From Gammaproteobacteria bacterium (GTDB taxonomy: Bacteria; Pseudomonadota; Gammaproteobacteria; Steroidobacterales; GCA-2729495): a DNA stretch of 56,693 nt. Position numbers and translations under genes: made by a program. Under the pieces are notes generated by a model. It was not told the origin of the DNA, made no database searches, and saw only the letters and a list, made by a program, of their open reading frames with translations. Shown piece by piece: positions 7,770-19,000 of the stretch (its first letter is position 1; every line of letters starts with the position of its first letter). The stretch spans positions 1-56,693 of the forward strand of contig JAHDYM010000013.1 in assembly GCA_023383705.1 (NCBI GenBank), in the 5' to 3' direction.

Positions 7770-10700
7770 CCGTCGCGGAGCTGCTCGCGGCAACGCGCGC
7801 GGCGGGTATCAGGCTGCGCGCCGAGCGCGGACGCCTGCTCTATGACGCACCCGCCGGTGCGCTGACCGAAGAACTGCGACGCGCGCTCCGCGCGCGCAAG
7901 GCCGAGCTGCTCGCGCATCTGCATGCCGGCGGTCCGGCACCGCTCGCGTTTCCACAGCAGAGCCTGTGGTACCTGCACGAACTGCACCCGCAGGACACCA
8001 GCGCCAGCGAACAGTTTGCGATCCGCATCGATGGTCCGCTCGATGCGGCGCTGCTGGCACGGGCCTGGCAGGCGCTGCTCGCGCGTCACGCCATCCTGCG
8101 CACCAGCTTCAGCGAGCGCGATGGCCAGGTATGGCAGGTGGCCGTGCCACCCTTGCCCGATGGTCCGCCGCTGCCGCAGCTCGAGGCCGGCAGCGCGCCG
8201 GAGGCACTGCTGCGGATTGCCGCCGCCGCGCTGCGCGAGCCCTTCGACCTCGCGCACGGCCCGCTGCTGAAACCACAGCTCTGTCGTATCGACGGGCAAC
8301 AGCACGTCCTGCTGGTCACCGCCCATCACATCATCGCCGACGGTCTGTCGGTGCCGGTCATCCGTACCGAACTCGCGGCGCTCTACGCGGCGCTGCTGGC
8401 GGGCGAGCCCCCGGCGCTGCCGGCCGTGCAGCTCGAGTATGCCGATGTGGCGCGTGCGCAGGCGGAGGGCGACGCACAGGCCGATGCACAGCAAGAGGCC
8501 CGGGCGCTGGCGCGCTGGCGCGAGATACTCGCCGCGCCGCCGCCACCCGCGCTGCAGTCGCTGGTCCGCCCGCCGCCGGGGCCGAAGCTTTCGCGTCGCT
8601 CGGCATTCAGCCTGGACACGGTGCTGGCCGACGGGCTGCGCCGGCTGGCACGCGACAGCGGGACCACGCCCTACGTCGTGCTGCTCGCGGCATTCCGTCT
8701 GCTGCTCGTCCGTCTCACCGCACAGCCAGACCTGGTGATCGGCACGCCGATGACCCTGCGCGATACGCCGGCGCTGCGCCGGATGATCGGTTGCCTGGTC
8801 AATCCGGTGGCGCTGCGCACGCCGCTAAACCTGGATGAATCCTTCCGCAGCCAGCTGCTGCGCGAGCGGGCGACGGTGCTGGAAGCCCTGCAGTACAGAG
8901 AGGTGCCGTTTTCGAAAGTCGTCGCCGCCGTCAGCCCGGTGCGCAAGCTCGATGAGCATCCGCTGTTCCAGATCCTGTTTTCCTGGGAAACGGATGATCC
9001 GCAGGAGGCGACCGGCATCGCCGCAGGGCAGGGTGCTGCACACGAGGCGGAAACCCGTTTCAGCCTGGTGTCGCTGCCGGCTGAACGCGCTTCCTATTTC
9101 GAGATCGAATGCCTGCTGCACGATTCGGGCGAGGCGGCGCCGATGCACGGCTATTTCGCCTGGTCCACCAGCGTGATCGAAGAGCAGCTCGCCGCGCAGC
9201 TGCCGCAGCTCTACACGGTCCTGCTCGCCAATCTCGTCGCGCAGCCGGATGCGCCGATGGCGAGGCTCGGCCTGCTGTCGGCGCAGACGCGCCGGCAGAT
9301 ACTGCATGACTGGAATGACACGGCAGCGCCGTACCCGGCACAGGCGCGGCTGCACGAGGCTTTCCTGCAGCAGGCGGCGCGTGTGCCGGATGCGGTGGCC
9401 TTGCGCAGCGCTGCGGGCAACTGGAGCTACGCGGAACTCGAGCGGCGCAGCGCGGAACTCGCGGCGCAGCTGGCTGCGAGCGGCGTGCGGCGGGGCGTGC
9501 CGGTGGGCCTGTGCATGCCGCGTTCGGCGGAGGCGGTGCTGGCCATGCTCGGCGTCCTGCGTGCGGGCGGTGTCATCGTGCCGATCGATCCGGCCTGGCC
9601 GCCGGCCCGGCGCGATTTCGTCATCGCCGATGCCGGCGTGCGCATCGTGCTCGACGCCCTGCATCCGCTGCCGTCTGCCAGCGCTGCGCAGTCGCCTGGG
9701 CTGTCACCTGGGCTGTTGCCGGCCGATGCGGCGGTGCTGCTCTATACCTCGGGGTCCACCGGCCAGCCGAAGGGCGCGGTGACCACCCATGCTTCGGCCG
9801 TGAATCGTTGTCACTGGATGTGGCAGGGCTACGGCTTCGGGCCGCAGGATGTGTTTTCGCTGCGCACCAGTTTCGGCTTCATCGACTCCCTGTGGGAGAT
9901 CTTCGGTGCGCTCGGCCACGGCATCCCGGTGGTGGTCGTGCCGGACGAAGTTGCCACCGATCCGCTGAGCCTGCCGGAATTCCTGCGCGCGCAGGCGGTC
10001 ACGCACCTGGTGCTGGTGCCCTCGCTGTTGCGCGCGCTGCTCGATGCGCTGTCTGCGGGCGGCATCCCGTCGTTGCGCAGTTGCATCAGCAGCGGCGAGC
10101 CGCTGGAGCCGGAACTCGCGCGCCGCTTCCGTGCCGCATTCCCGGCGGCGCGGCTGCTGAACACCTGGGGCACCTCGGAGGTCTGGGATGCCAGCTGTCA
10201 CGAAGTGGGCGAGGTGCCGTCCGCGATGTTGCGCATACCGATCGGGCGACCGGTGGCCAATGCGCGGGTGTACGTACTCGATGCGAACGGCGAGCCCTTG
10301 CCAGTCGGTGTCCCCGGCGAGCTGGTCATCGGCGGCATCGGCGTCGGCCCCGGTTACTGGCGGCGGCCGGAACTCAGTGCCGAAAAGTATCTCGAGGCGC
10401 AGCTGGCGCCGGAAACCGGACGGCAGCGCCTGTATCGCAGCGGTGACCGCGCACGCTGGCTGGCCGATGGCTCGCTTGAGTGCCTCGGCCGCCTCGACGC
10501 GCAGTTCAAGCTGCGCGGACTGCGCATCGAGCCGGGCGAGATCGAGAACGCACTGCTCGCGCACCCGGCCGTGGCCGGGGCCATCGTCACGATCTGCGGC
10601 GAGGCGGAGGCGGCACGGCTGGTAGCCGGGGTGGTGCGCGCGCCGCAGGCCGGGCCGGCCGCCGATGCGCAACTGTGGTCGGCCTTGCGGGCGCATCTGC

Positions 10701-13700
10701 GTGAGCGCCTGCCCTCGCACATGCTGCCGGCCGCCTGGCACAGCCTTGCGCAACTGCCGGTGACGACCAGCGGCAAGCTCGACCGCCGCGGCTTTGCCGA
10801 CTCGCATGCCCATGTACAGCCTGCCGCTGTCGAGGGCGCTGCCGCGACCGGCACGGCGCCACGCACGGCGACCGAGATCGCGCTGGCCTCGATCTGGGCC
10901 GAGGTGCTCGGCCACGCGCACTTCGCGGTGGATGACAACTTCTTCGAGATCGGCGGGCACTCGCTGCTGGCCACGCGCATCGTCAGCCGCATCCGTGCGC
11001 TGCATGCCGCCGACTTCAGCCTGCGCGAGCTGTACCTGTCGCCGACGGTCGCTGCGCTGGCCGCGGCGCTCGATGGCCGGCAGCCGGTGCAAGACCAGGC
11101 CCACACACCGGCGCCGACGGCGCTCGTGCCGGTGCCGCGCGACGAGGTGCTGCTCCTGTCCTTCGGCCAGGAGCGCCTGTGGTTCCTGGACCAGCTCGAT
11201 CCCGGCAGCCCGGCCTACAACATTGCCTGGACCGTGCGCCTGTCGGGGCCGCTCAGGCGCGAGGCGCTGCGGGCGGCGCTCGATTGCCTGGTCGCGCGGC
11301 ACGAGCCGCTGCACAGCTGCTTCCCGGCCGTGGCCGGGCGCGCGCAGCAGCAGATCGGCGCGCCACTGCCATTGTCGCTGCTCGAACTGGATTTGCGTGA
11401 GGCCGACGAGGCTGATTTGCAGGCGGAGCTCGTGCGCCACGCGCGTGCGCCATTCGTGCTCGCCAGCGGGCCGCTGCTGCGGGCCGTGCTGGTGCGCCGC
11501 GCCGCCGACGAGCACCTGCTGATGCTGGGCATGCAGCACATCGTCACGGATGCCACCTCGAACCATGTGCTGTTCGAGGAGCTGGTGAGCGCTTATGCGG
11601 CATTCGCCGCAGGCAAGGAGCCGGCGCTGCCTGCGCTGCCGCTCCAGTATGCCGACTACGCCGTGTGGCAACGTCGGCAGGGCGATGCCGCGCAGCTTGC
11701 CGACCTCGCCTGGTGGCGCGCGCAACTCGCCGGCATGCCGGAAGCACTCGAACTGCCCACGGATTTCCCGCGTCCGGCCGAGCAGCAGTTTCACGGCGCG
11801 TGGATACGACGCTCGCTGTCGCCGGCGCTGGTTGCCGGCCTGCAGGCGCTGGCCCGCGAACAGCAGTGCACCCTGTACATGGTGCTGCTCGCGGCCTTCG
11901 ACGTGCTGCTGTACCGCTACAGCGGCAGCACCGACATCGTCGTCGGGACACCGGTGGAGGGCCGCAACGACAAGGCGCTGGAGCGGCTGGTCGGCCTCTT
12001 CATCAACACCCTGGTGATGCGCACGGATCTCGCCGGTGATCCGCCCTTCAGCGAACTCCTGCAGCGCGTGCGCGCGGTGACGCTGGAGGCACAGGCGCAC
12101 CAGGAGCTGCCTTTCGAGAAACTCGTCGAGGCGCTGCGCCCGGCGCGCAGTCTCAGCCGCGCGCCGCTGTTCCAGCTCATGTTCAACCTGATCCGCGTGC
12201 CGGAAGGGCAGCGGGAAGCCGGCGGGCTGGTGTTCGGGCTCGACCGCCTGCTCGACCAGGGCGTGTCGAGTTTCGACCTGACGCTGACCGCAGCCGAGCA
12301 GGGCGGGCAGATCAGCCTGATTTTCGAGTACGCCACCGACCTGTTCGCGGCGCGCAGCATCGAGCAGTTCGCCGATGCCTTCGGCTGTCTGCTCGAAGGC
12401 ATCGTGGCGCAACCCGAGCAGTGCGTGTCGCAGCTGCCGCTGCTGGATGCGGACCGGCGACGGCAGCTGCTCGAGAGTTTCAATCCGCCGGCCTACACGG
12501 CGGAGTTCGTGCCGGTACATGCCAGCGTGGCGGCCAATGCCGCGCGCTGGCCGGCGGCGCCGGCGGTGAGTTCGCGGACGGCCACGCTCAGCTATGCGGA
12601 GCTGGAAGCGCAGGCGAACCGGCTGGCGAATTTCCTGTGCGCGCGCGGGCTGCCGGCCGGCGCGCGGGTGGGCATCTGCCTGCCGCGCGAACCTGCCTAC
12701 CTGGTCGCCGTGCTGGCCGTCCTCAAGGCCGGCGCCAGCTACGTGCCGCTGGATCCCGACTATCCGCCCGCGCGCCTCGCCGCCCTGGCCGATGATGCCG
12801 AGCTCGCCTTGTTGCTGGTGGCGGGGAGCAGCCGCGGCTGTTTCGCCGACGACGATGCGCGCTGCCTGCAGCTCGACGCCCTGCAGGCCGCAATCAGCGC
12901 CTGCGCGCCGACGCCGCCCGCGGTGCCGGTCGGCGCCGAGGACCTCGCCTATCTGCTGCATACCTCCGGCTCCACGGGCAAGCCCAAGGCGGTGATGGTC
13001 ACGCACGGCAACCTGGCCAGCGCACTCGTCGCCTGGCGCGAGTGCTACGCGCTCGAGCCCGGTGAATCGCACCTGCAGATGGCCAGCGCCGCCTTCGATG
13101 TGTACACCGGCGACTGGGTCCGCGCGCTGGGCTCGGGCGGGCGGCTGGTGCTGTGTCCGCGCGAGACCCTGCTGGAGCCGGCCGCCTTGCTGGACCTGCT
13201 GGCAGGGGAGCGCATCGCGGTTGCCGAGTTCGTCCCGGCGGTGATTCGCCTGCTGCTCGCCCATGTCCATGTCCATGACCATGTCCAGTCGCGGCAGATG
13301 CGCTTGCCACCGCTGCGCCTGCTGATCGTCGGTTCCGACCTGTGGTACGCGACCGAGGCCACGGCCTTGCGCGCCTGCTGTGCACCCTCGACCCGCATCT
13401 TCAACTCCTATGGCGTGGCCGAGGCGACCATCGACAGCGCCTGCCTCGAGATCGGCGACGACCTGCCCGCCGAGGGACCGGTGCCCATCGGCCGGCCGCT
13501 GGCGAACACGCGGCTCTATGTGCTCGATGCCGGTGGCGAACCGGTACCAGCCGGCGTGCCGGGCGAGCTGTGCATCGGCGGCGCCGGTGTCGCGCGTGGT
13601 TATTTCCGCCAGCCCCGGTCCGCCACCGATAAATTCACGGTCGATCGCTTCGCGGGCACGCCAGCTGCGCGGCTCTACCGCAGCGGTGACCGCGCGCGCT

Positions 13701-16051
13701 GGCGGCACGATGGCAGCCTGGAACTGCTCGGGCGCAGCGATTTCCAGTTCAAGCTGCGCGGTTTCCGCATCGAGCCGGCCGAAGTCGAGGCACGACTCGT
13801 GGCATGTCCCGGCATCAGCGCCGCCGTGGTCGGCCTGCGCGAAGCGGCGCCCAACGATGCGCGGCTCGTCGCCTGGGTGGTGTCCGCCGATCCGGCGCTG
13901 CCGGTGGCAGCACTGCGCCAGGCGCTGCATCGGCAGTTGCCGGACTGGCTGGTGCCGAACGTGTTCGTGAGCCTGCCGGCGCTGCCGCTGAGCCCGAACG
14001 GCAAGATCGATCGCGCCGCCTTGCCGGAGCCGCAGTGGCACGAAACCGATGCAGCCGCGCTGCCGGTGGGCGCACGCACGCCGCTGGAAGAGGCCGTGTG
14101 CGCGCTGTTTGCCGAGGTGCTCGGCCGCAGGCTCGTCGGCGTGCACGAGGACTTCTTCGCCAGCGGCGGCCACTCGCTGCTGGCGACGCGGCTGGTCGCG
14201 CGGATCCGCGATGCACTGCAGGCCGAGTTGCCGCTGCGGGCGATCTTCACCGCGCCGACGCCGGCTGGCGTGGCGGCGTTGCTGGCCGAGGCGCAGGCCA
14301 GCGGCCGGAAGCCCGGCACCGGCATTGCAGAGGTGGTCCTGCGCGCCCGTACCGGCGCGGAGGAAATGGCGCCGCTCTCGGCCATGCAGCAGCGGCTGTG
14401 GTTCCTGGACCGTCTGCAGCCCGGCAGCCGCGCCTGGCATCTGCCCTGGGCCGTGCGCCTGCGCGGCCAGCTCGATCGCCGGGCGCTGCAGGCGGCCGTG
14501 GATGCGCTGGTGGCGCGCCATGCGGTGCTGCGTACACGCTTCGTGGAACACGACGGGGTGGCGAGCCAGCGCGTGCTCGACATGGCCGAGTTGCCGGCCA
14601 ACTGGCTCCGCGTCGAATGCGCCGCGCTGGATGGCCGTGATCCGCAGGCGGCTGTTGCCGCTTTCCTGGACAGCCTGCGCTTCGAGCTCGCCAGCGGACC
14701 GCTGTGGCGGCTGCGACTCATCGACATCGCGCCTGGCGAGCAGCTGCTGGTGCTGGTGATCCATCACATCATCGCCGACGGCTGGTCGCTGTCGGTGCTC
14801 AACCGTGAGCTGGCCCTGGCGTATCGCGCAGCCCTGCAGCACACCGCGCCGGACTGGAACCCCTTGCCGCTGCAATATGCCGACTACGCGCGCTGGCAGG
14901 CGGAGCTGCAGACTGGTGACGAATTCGACCGGCAGCTCGCCTTCTGGCGCGAGCAGCTGCGCGCTGCACCGGCGCTGCTGGCGCTGCCGGCCGACCGGCC
15001 GGGCGACAGCGGCGAGCTGCCGGCCGTCGTCTGGCAGCGCGCGCTGCTGTCGGCGGCAACTTGTGCGGGCCTGCATCGACTGGCGCGCGCCCGCGGCTGC
15101 ACGCTCTTCATGGTGCTGCTGGCCGCCTTCGATGTGCTGCTCGGCCGGCATGCCGGCAGCGAGGATGTGCTGGTCGGCACGCCGCTCGCCGGTCGCCCGC
15201 ATACGGAACTCGAGGGGCTGGTCGGCTTCTTCCTCAACACGCTGGTGCTGCGTACCGACCTGCGCGGCGATCCGGCCTTCAGCGAACTGCTGCTGCGTGT
15301 CCGGCGGCTGACGCTGGATGCCTGGGCGCATGCCGATGTGCCCTTCGAGAAACTCGTCGAGGCGCTGGCACCGCAACGCTCCCTGCGCCACAGCCCGATC
15401 GTGCAGGTGCTGTTCACGCTGCACAACCAGCCGCGCGTGCCGCTGGCGCTCCCGGGACTCGAGGCCGAGCCGGTGCTGGTGAATGCCGATGCCGCCAAGT
15501 TCGAGCTCAGCGTACATGTGGCCGAGGAGGCGGATGGACTCGAGATCGCCTTCGCCGGACGCGGCGAATTGTTCAGCGCCAGGCGGCTCGGCGAACTGCT
15601 GGCCGACTTCGTGACCGTGCTCGAAGCCGTGGTAGCCACGCCGGAGGCGCGCATCTCCAGCCTGTTGCCGGATGTGGTGCCGCAGGCTGCTGTGCCACTG
15701 CAGTCCGAGGGTATGGCAAGCGATTCCTCGTCGCCGCACACGCCGGCTGCGCCTGCCACGGCAGCGCCGCTCGACGAAGTGGAGCAGCAGCTGGCCGATA
15801 TCTGGCAGGCCCTGCTGCTCGTGGATTCTGTCGCTGCCGACGACGACTTCTTCGCCATCGGCGGGCATTCGCTGCTGGCCACGCGGATGATCGCGCGCAT
15901 CGCCGACCGGCTGGGCGTGGAGCTGCCGCTGATCAGCGTCTTCGAGGCGCCGACGCTGCGCGGACTGGCCGCGCGCGTGCGGGCAGCCCTGCAGCGCAAG
16001 CGCAGCGCGCCGGATGTGATCCCGCGACTGGAGCGCCGGGCCGAAGCATGA
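7766..16051 (+). CDS. NRPS, docking-C-A-T-C-A-T-C-T (2761 residues)
   Basis: Start ATG overlaps the previous stop. Residues 1-52 are a TubC-type docking domain. Module 1: C domain with HHIIADG, A domain with A3 near 657 ([11 protein letters not shown]) and A4 near 704 (FGFIDSLWEIF), carrier near 1066 (GGHSLLATR). Its by-eye code I-D-W-L-I-S-T-D-A-K is closest to beta-alanine domains, which also have Asp at 236. Module 2: C domain whose core is QHIVTDA instead of HHxxxDG (the second, catalytic His is kept), A domain with FDVYTGDW near 1776 and code D-V-G-E-I-G-S-I-D-K, which I recognise as an ornithine code, carrier near 2135. Module 3: intact C domain (HHIIADG near 2332) joined by a Ser/Pro/Ala linker of about 45 residues directly to a carrier (GGHSLLATR near 2701). 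The whole A domain is absent. Confidence 0.95.
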   Translation: MTVAELLAATRAAGIRLRAERGRLLYDAPAGALTEELRRALRARKAELLAHLHAGGPAPLAFPQQSLWYLHELHPQDTSASEQFAIRIDGPLDAALLARAWQALLARHAILRTSFSERDGQVWQVAVPPLPDGPPLPQLEAGSAPEALLRIAAAALREPFDLAHGPLLKPQLCRIDGQQHVLLVTAHHIIADGLSVPVIRTELAALYAALLAGEPPALPAVQLEYADVARAQAEGDAQADAQQEARALARWREILAAPPPPALQSLVRPPPGPKLSRRSAFSLDTVLADGLRRLARDSGTTPYVVLLAAFRLLLVRLTAQPDLVIGTPMTLRDTPALRRMIGCLVNPVALRTPLNLDESFRSQLLRERATVLEALQYREVPFSKVVAAVSPVRKLDEHPLFQILFSWETDDPQEATGIAAGQGAAHEAETRFSLVSLPAERASYFEIECLLHDSGEAAPMHGYFAWSTSVIEEQLAAQLPQLYTVLLANLVAQPDAPMARLGLLSAQTRRQILHDWNDTAAPYPAQARLHEAFLQQAARVPDAVALRSAAGNWSYAELERRSAELAAQLAASGVRRGVPVGLCMPRSAEAVLAMLGVLRAGGVIVPIDPAWPPARRDFVIADAGVRIVLDALHPLPSASAAQSPGLSPGLLPADAAVLLYTSGSTGQPKGAVTTHASAVNRCHWMWQGYGFGPQDVFSLRTSFGFIDSLWEIFGALGHGIPVVVVPDEVATDPLSLPEFLRAQAVTHLVLVPSLLRALLDALSAGGIPSLRSCISSGEPLEPELARRFRAAFPAARLLNTWGTSEVWDASCHEVGEVPSAMLRIPIGRPVANARVYVLDANGEPLPVGVPGELVIGGIGVGPGYWRRPELSAEKYLEAQLAPETGRQRLYRSGDRARWLADGSLECLGRLDAQFKLRGLRIEPGEIENALLAHPAVAGAIVTICGEAEAARLVAGVVRAPQAGPAADAQLWSALRAHLRERLPSHMLPAAWHSLAQLPVTTSGKLDRRGFADSHAHVQPAAVEGAAATGTAPRTATEIALASIWAEVLGHAHFAVDDNFFEIGGHSLLATRIVSRIRALHAADFSLRELYLSPTVAALAAALDGRQPVQDQAHTPAPTALVPVPRDEVLLLSFGQERLWFLDQLDPGSPAYNIAWTVRLSGPLRREALRAALDCLVARHEPLHSCFPAVAGRAQQQIGAPLPLSLLELDLREADEADLQAELVRHARAPFVLASGPLLRAVLVRRAADEHLLMLGMQHIVTDATSNHVLFEELVSAYAAFAAGKEPALPALPLQYADYAVWQRRQGDAAQLADLAWWRAQLAGMPEALELPTDFPRPAEQQFHGAWIRRSLSPALVAGLQALAREQQCTLYMVLLAAFDVLLYRYSGSTDIVVGTPVEGRNDKALERLVGLFINTLVMRTDLAGDPPFSELLQRVRAVTLEAQAHQELPFEKLVEALRPARSLSRAPLFQLMFNLIRVPEGQREAGGLVFGLDRLLDQGVSSFDLTLTAAEQGGQISLIFEYATDLFAARSIEQFADAFGCLLEGIVAQPEQCVSQLPLLDADRRRQLLESFNPPAYTAEFVPVHASVAANAARWPAAPAVSSRTATLSYAELEAQANRLANFLCARGLPAGARVGICLPREPAYLVAVLAVLKAGASYVPLDPDYPPARLAALADDAELALLLVAGSSRGCFADDDARCLQLDALQAAISACAPTPPAVPVGAEDLAYLLHTSGSTGKPKAVMVTHGNLASALVAWRECYALEPGESHLQMASAAFDVYTGDWVRALGSGGRLVLCPRETLLEPAALLDLLAGERIAVAEFVPAVIRLLLAHVHVHDHVQSRQMRLPPLRLLIVGSDLWYATEATALRACCAPSTRIFNSYGVAEATIDSACLEIGDDLPAEGPVPIGRPLANTRLYVLDAGGEPVPAGVPGELCIGGAGVARGYFRQPRSATDKFTVDRFAGTPAARLYRSGDRARWRHDGSLELLGRSDFQFKLRGFRIEPAEVEARLVACPGISAAVVGLREAAPNDARLVAWVVSADPALPVAALRQALHRQLPDWLVPNVFVSLPALPLSPNGKIDRAALPEPQWHETDAAALPVGARTPLEEAVCALFAEVLGRRLVGVHEDFFASGGHSLLATRLVARIRDALQAELPLRAIFTAPTPAGVAALLAEAQASGRKPGTGIAEVVLRARTGAEEMAPLSAMQQRLWFLDRLQPGSRAWHLPWAVRLRGQLDRRALQAAVDALVARHAVLRTRFVEHDGVASQRVLDMAELPANWLRVECAALDGRDPQAAVAAFLDSLRFELASGPLWRLRLIDIAPGEQLLVLVIHHIIADGWSLSVLNRELALAYRAALQHTAPDWNPLPLQYADYARWQAELQTGDEFDRQLAFWREQLRAAPALLALPADRPGDSGELPAVVWQRALLSAATCAGLHRLARARGCTLFMVLLAAFDVLLGRHAGSEDVLVGTPLAGRPHTELEGLVGFFLNTLVLRTDLRGDPAFSELLLRVRRLTLDAWAHADVPFEKLVEALAPQRSLRHSPIVQVLFTLHNQPRVPLALPGLEAEPVLVNADAAKFELSVHVAEEADGLEIAFAGRGELFSARRLGELLADFVTVLEAVVATPEARISSLLPDVVPQAAVPLQSEGMASDSSSPHTPAAPATAAPLDEVEQQLADIWQALLLVDSVAADDDFFAIGGHSLLATRMIARIADRLGVELPLISVFEAPTLRGLAARVRAALQRKRSAPDVIPRLERRAEA
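13262..13285 (+). repeat. 6-base tandem repeat (CATGTC-type, 4 units) inside an A domain
   Basis: Four consecutive hexamers CATGTC, CATGTC, CATGAC, CATGTC encode a run of alternating His and Val between A4 and A5 of the ornithine-type adenylation domain. The run lies in a loop where length is variable between A domains. It stays in frame, so it probably arose by replication slippage without breaking the enzyme. Confidence 0.8.
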
Positions 16052-19000
16052 GCGTCGAGCACTACATTTTCCCGGCTTCCTTCGCCCAGCAGCGGCTGTG
16101 GTTTCTCGACCAGCTCGAAGGCGCGAGCGCGGTCTATAACCTGAAGATGGCCTGGCGGCTGTCCGGTCCCCTCGACGTGGACTGCCTCCAGCGCGCCGTC
16201 GATGCCGTCGTGATGCGCCACGAGTCGCTGCGCACCAGCTTCGCGATGCGCGACAACGAGGTCGTGCAGCGGGTGGTGAGCGAACTGAAGGTGCCGGTCA
16301 TTCAGCCCGGCTTGCAGCCTGGTTTGCAGGATGGCAGCCCGGAACGGCTGGCAGCGCGCCTCAATGAACTCGCTTCCGCAAGCTTCGACCTGCTGCACGG
16401 CCCGCTGCTGCGCGTGCATCTGCTGCGCCTCGATGCCGAAGGCAGCGAGCATGTGCTGCTGCTGGTCATGCACCACATCATTTCCGATGCCTGGTCGGCC
16501 GGTGTCCTGTATCGCGACCTGGCGGCGTACTACGGTGCGTTCAGGCGCGGTGAGCCGGCGCAGTTGCCGGCGCTGCCGGTGCAGTACGCGGATTTCGCAG
16601 TCTGGCAGCGCGACTGGCTGGCCGGCGCGGAACTCGAGCAGCAGACCGCCTTCTGGCGCGAGCAGCTCGAGGGCGCGCCGCCGCTGCTCGACCTGCCCAC
16701 CGACCGGCCACGACCGGCCGTGCAGGGCTACCGGGGCAACCGCCTGAGTCGCGCCCTGCCGGCAACGCTCGGCGCCAGCCTGCAGAAACTGGCGGCGGCG
16801 GAGGGCGTGACGCTCTACATGCTGCTGTTTGCGGCTTTCAACCTGCTGCTCGCGCGCTGGTCGGGGCAGTCGGACCTGGTGGTCGGCACGCCGATCGCCG
16901 GCCGGCGACGCAGTGAACTCGAGGCGCTGATCGGCTGCTTCGCGAATACGCTCGCAATCCGCACCCGGCTGGATGGCCTGCACACGTTTCGCGAGCTGCT
17001 CGCGCGCGTGCGCGCCGCCGCCATCGGCGCCTTCGCCCACCAGGAACTGCCCTTTGAAAAGCTGGTCGAGGTGCTGCAGCCGCCGCGCAAGCTCTCGCAC
17101 TCGCCGCTGTTCCAGGCCATGTTCATCCTGCAGAACACGCCCTGGGAAACGACCGACTTCGGCGGGCTCGCGGTGCGGCCGGCCGAGATGGCGGCGGCGG
17201 ACACCGCCAAGTTCGAGCTGACCGCATCGCTTGCCGACTTCGAGTCGCAACTCTGGCTCGCGCTGGAATACAACAGCGATCTCTTCGATGCCGACACCAT
17301 CGACAGGCTGGGGGCCGGCTTCGAGGCGCTGCTCACGGCCATCGTCCGCGATCCTGCGGCGCCGCTGCAGGCCTTGCCGGTGGCGGCGCCCGGCGAGCAG
17401 CCGTCCGGACGCTCGAACGACACCGCCCAGGCCTTCGACCGGAGCCGCAGCATCTGGAGCCTGTTTGCCGGGCAGGCCGCGCAGCGCCCCGCTGCCGTGG
17501 CCGTCGAGGTGGATGGCCGCAGCTGGAGCTACGCGCAACTGCAGGCGCGCGCGGAAACACTGGCCGCAGCGCTGCATGCGCGGGGTGCGCGGCCCGGCCA
17601 GGCGGTGGCGATCTGCCTCGAGCGCGGCATCGACATGCTGGCCTGCGTGCTCGCGGTGCTGCGCACCGGTGCCCACTACGTGCCGCTCGATCCGCTGCAT
17701 CCGCCGGCGCGGCTGGCCTTCATCCTCGAGGATTCGGGCAGCAGCCTGCTGGTCGCTGCCCCGGCGCTGGCTGGCAGCCTGGCGAATTTTCGCGGTGTCG
17801 TGCTCGATCCGGCCGCGCCTGGCGAGTCGGTCGCCACCACCACGCTGCCGCCGCCGTCCGCATTGCCGGTCGATGGGCTCGCGTACCTGATCTACACCTC
17901 CGGCTCGACCGGCCAGCCGAAGGGCGTGGCGGTACCGCAGTCCGCGGTGCTGAATTTCCTGCACAGCATGGTGCGCACGCCGGGTCTCGCCGCCGATGAG
18001 CGCCTGCTTGCCGTCACCACCCTGGCCTTTGACATCGCGGTGCTGGAACTGCTGCTGCCGCTCACGGTCGGGGCCTGCACCGTGATCGCCACGCGCGATG
18101 AACTGGCCGATCCGCGACGGCTGGCGCAGCGTCTCGGCGAGTCGCGCATCGCCGTCATGCAGGCAACGCCGGCACTCTGGCGCAACCTGATCACGGCCGG
18201 CTGGGCCGGTGAGCCGAAGTTGCGCATGCTCTGCGGCGGTGAAGCCCTGGATGCGGAGCTGGCTGCTGCCTTGCTGGCGCGCGGTGCCGAACTCTGGAAC
18301 ATGTACGGGCCGACCGAGACCACCGTCTGGTCCTGCTGTGCGCGGATCACGGCTGCGTCCGCGACGACGGTGCCGCCGACGGTGCCGCCGACGGTGCCGC
18401 CGACGGTGCCGGTAGGCCGGCCGATCGCCAACACCCGCTGCCATGTCCTCGACGAACAGCAACAGCCGGTGCCGCGCGGCGTGCGCGGCGAGTTGTGGAT
18501 CGCCGGCGAGGGCGTGGCCCGTGGCTACCACCGGCGACCGGCGCTCACGGCGGAGCGGTTCCGGGCGGAGCCTTTTGCGCCCGCTGCGACGGCCGCTGGC
18601 GATCCGCCGCGCATGTACCGGACCGGCGATCGCGCGCGCTGGCGCAGCGACGGCCAGCTCGAGATCCTCGGTCGCAGCGACTTCCAGCTCAAGCTGCGCG
18701 GCTTTCGCATCGAGCCCGGCGAGATCGAGGCCGCGCTGCTCGCCCATCCGGCCGTCGGCGCGGCTGTCGTGGTGCTGCGCGAATTCGCCGGCGATCCGCG
18801 GCTGGTGGCCTTCATGGTCGCGGCGGGTGCCGAAGCGCCGGCCGGACTGCTGCTCGCCCATCTGCGCCAGCGCCTGCCGGAGTACATGCTGCCCGCGGAA
18901 TTCGTCTGGCTGCCGGCACTGCCGCTCAATCCCAACGGCAAGCTCGATCGCGCGGCCCTGCCGGTGGTGAAGCCTGCAGCTGCCGCAGGCGGACAGTCCG

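Noticed and set aside
9704..15868. Open frame of 2054 codons on the minus strand opposite the NRPS
   Set aside because: It is a shadow produced by the strong third-position G/C bias of the plus-strand NRPS. Its translation is Arg/Gln/His-rich with no domain, while the plus strand has unmistakable C, A and T motifs.
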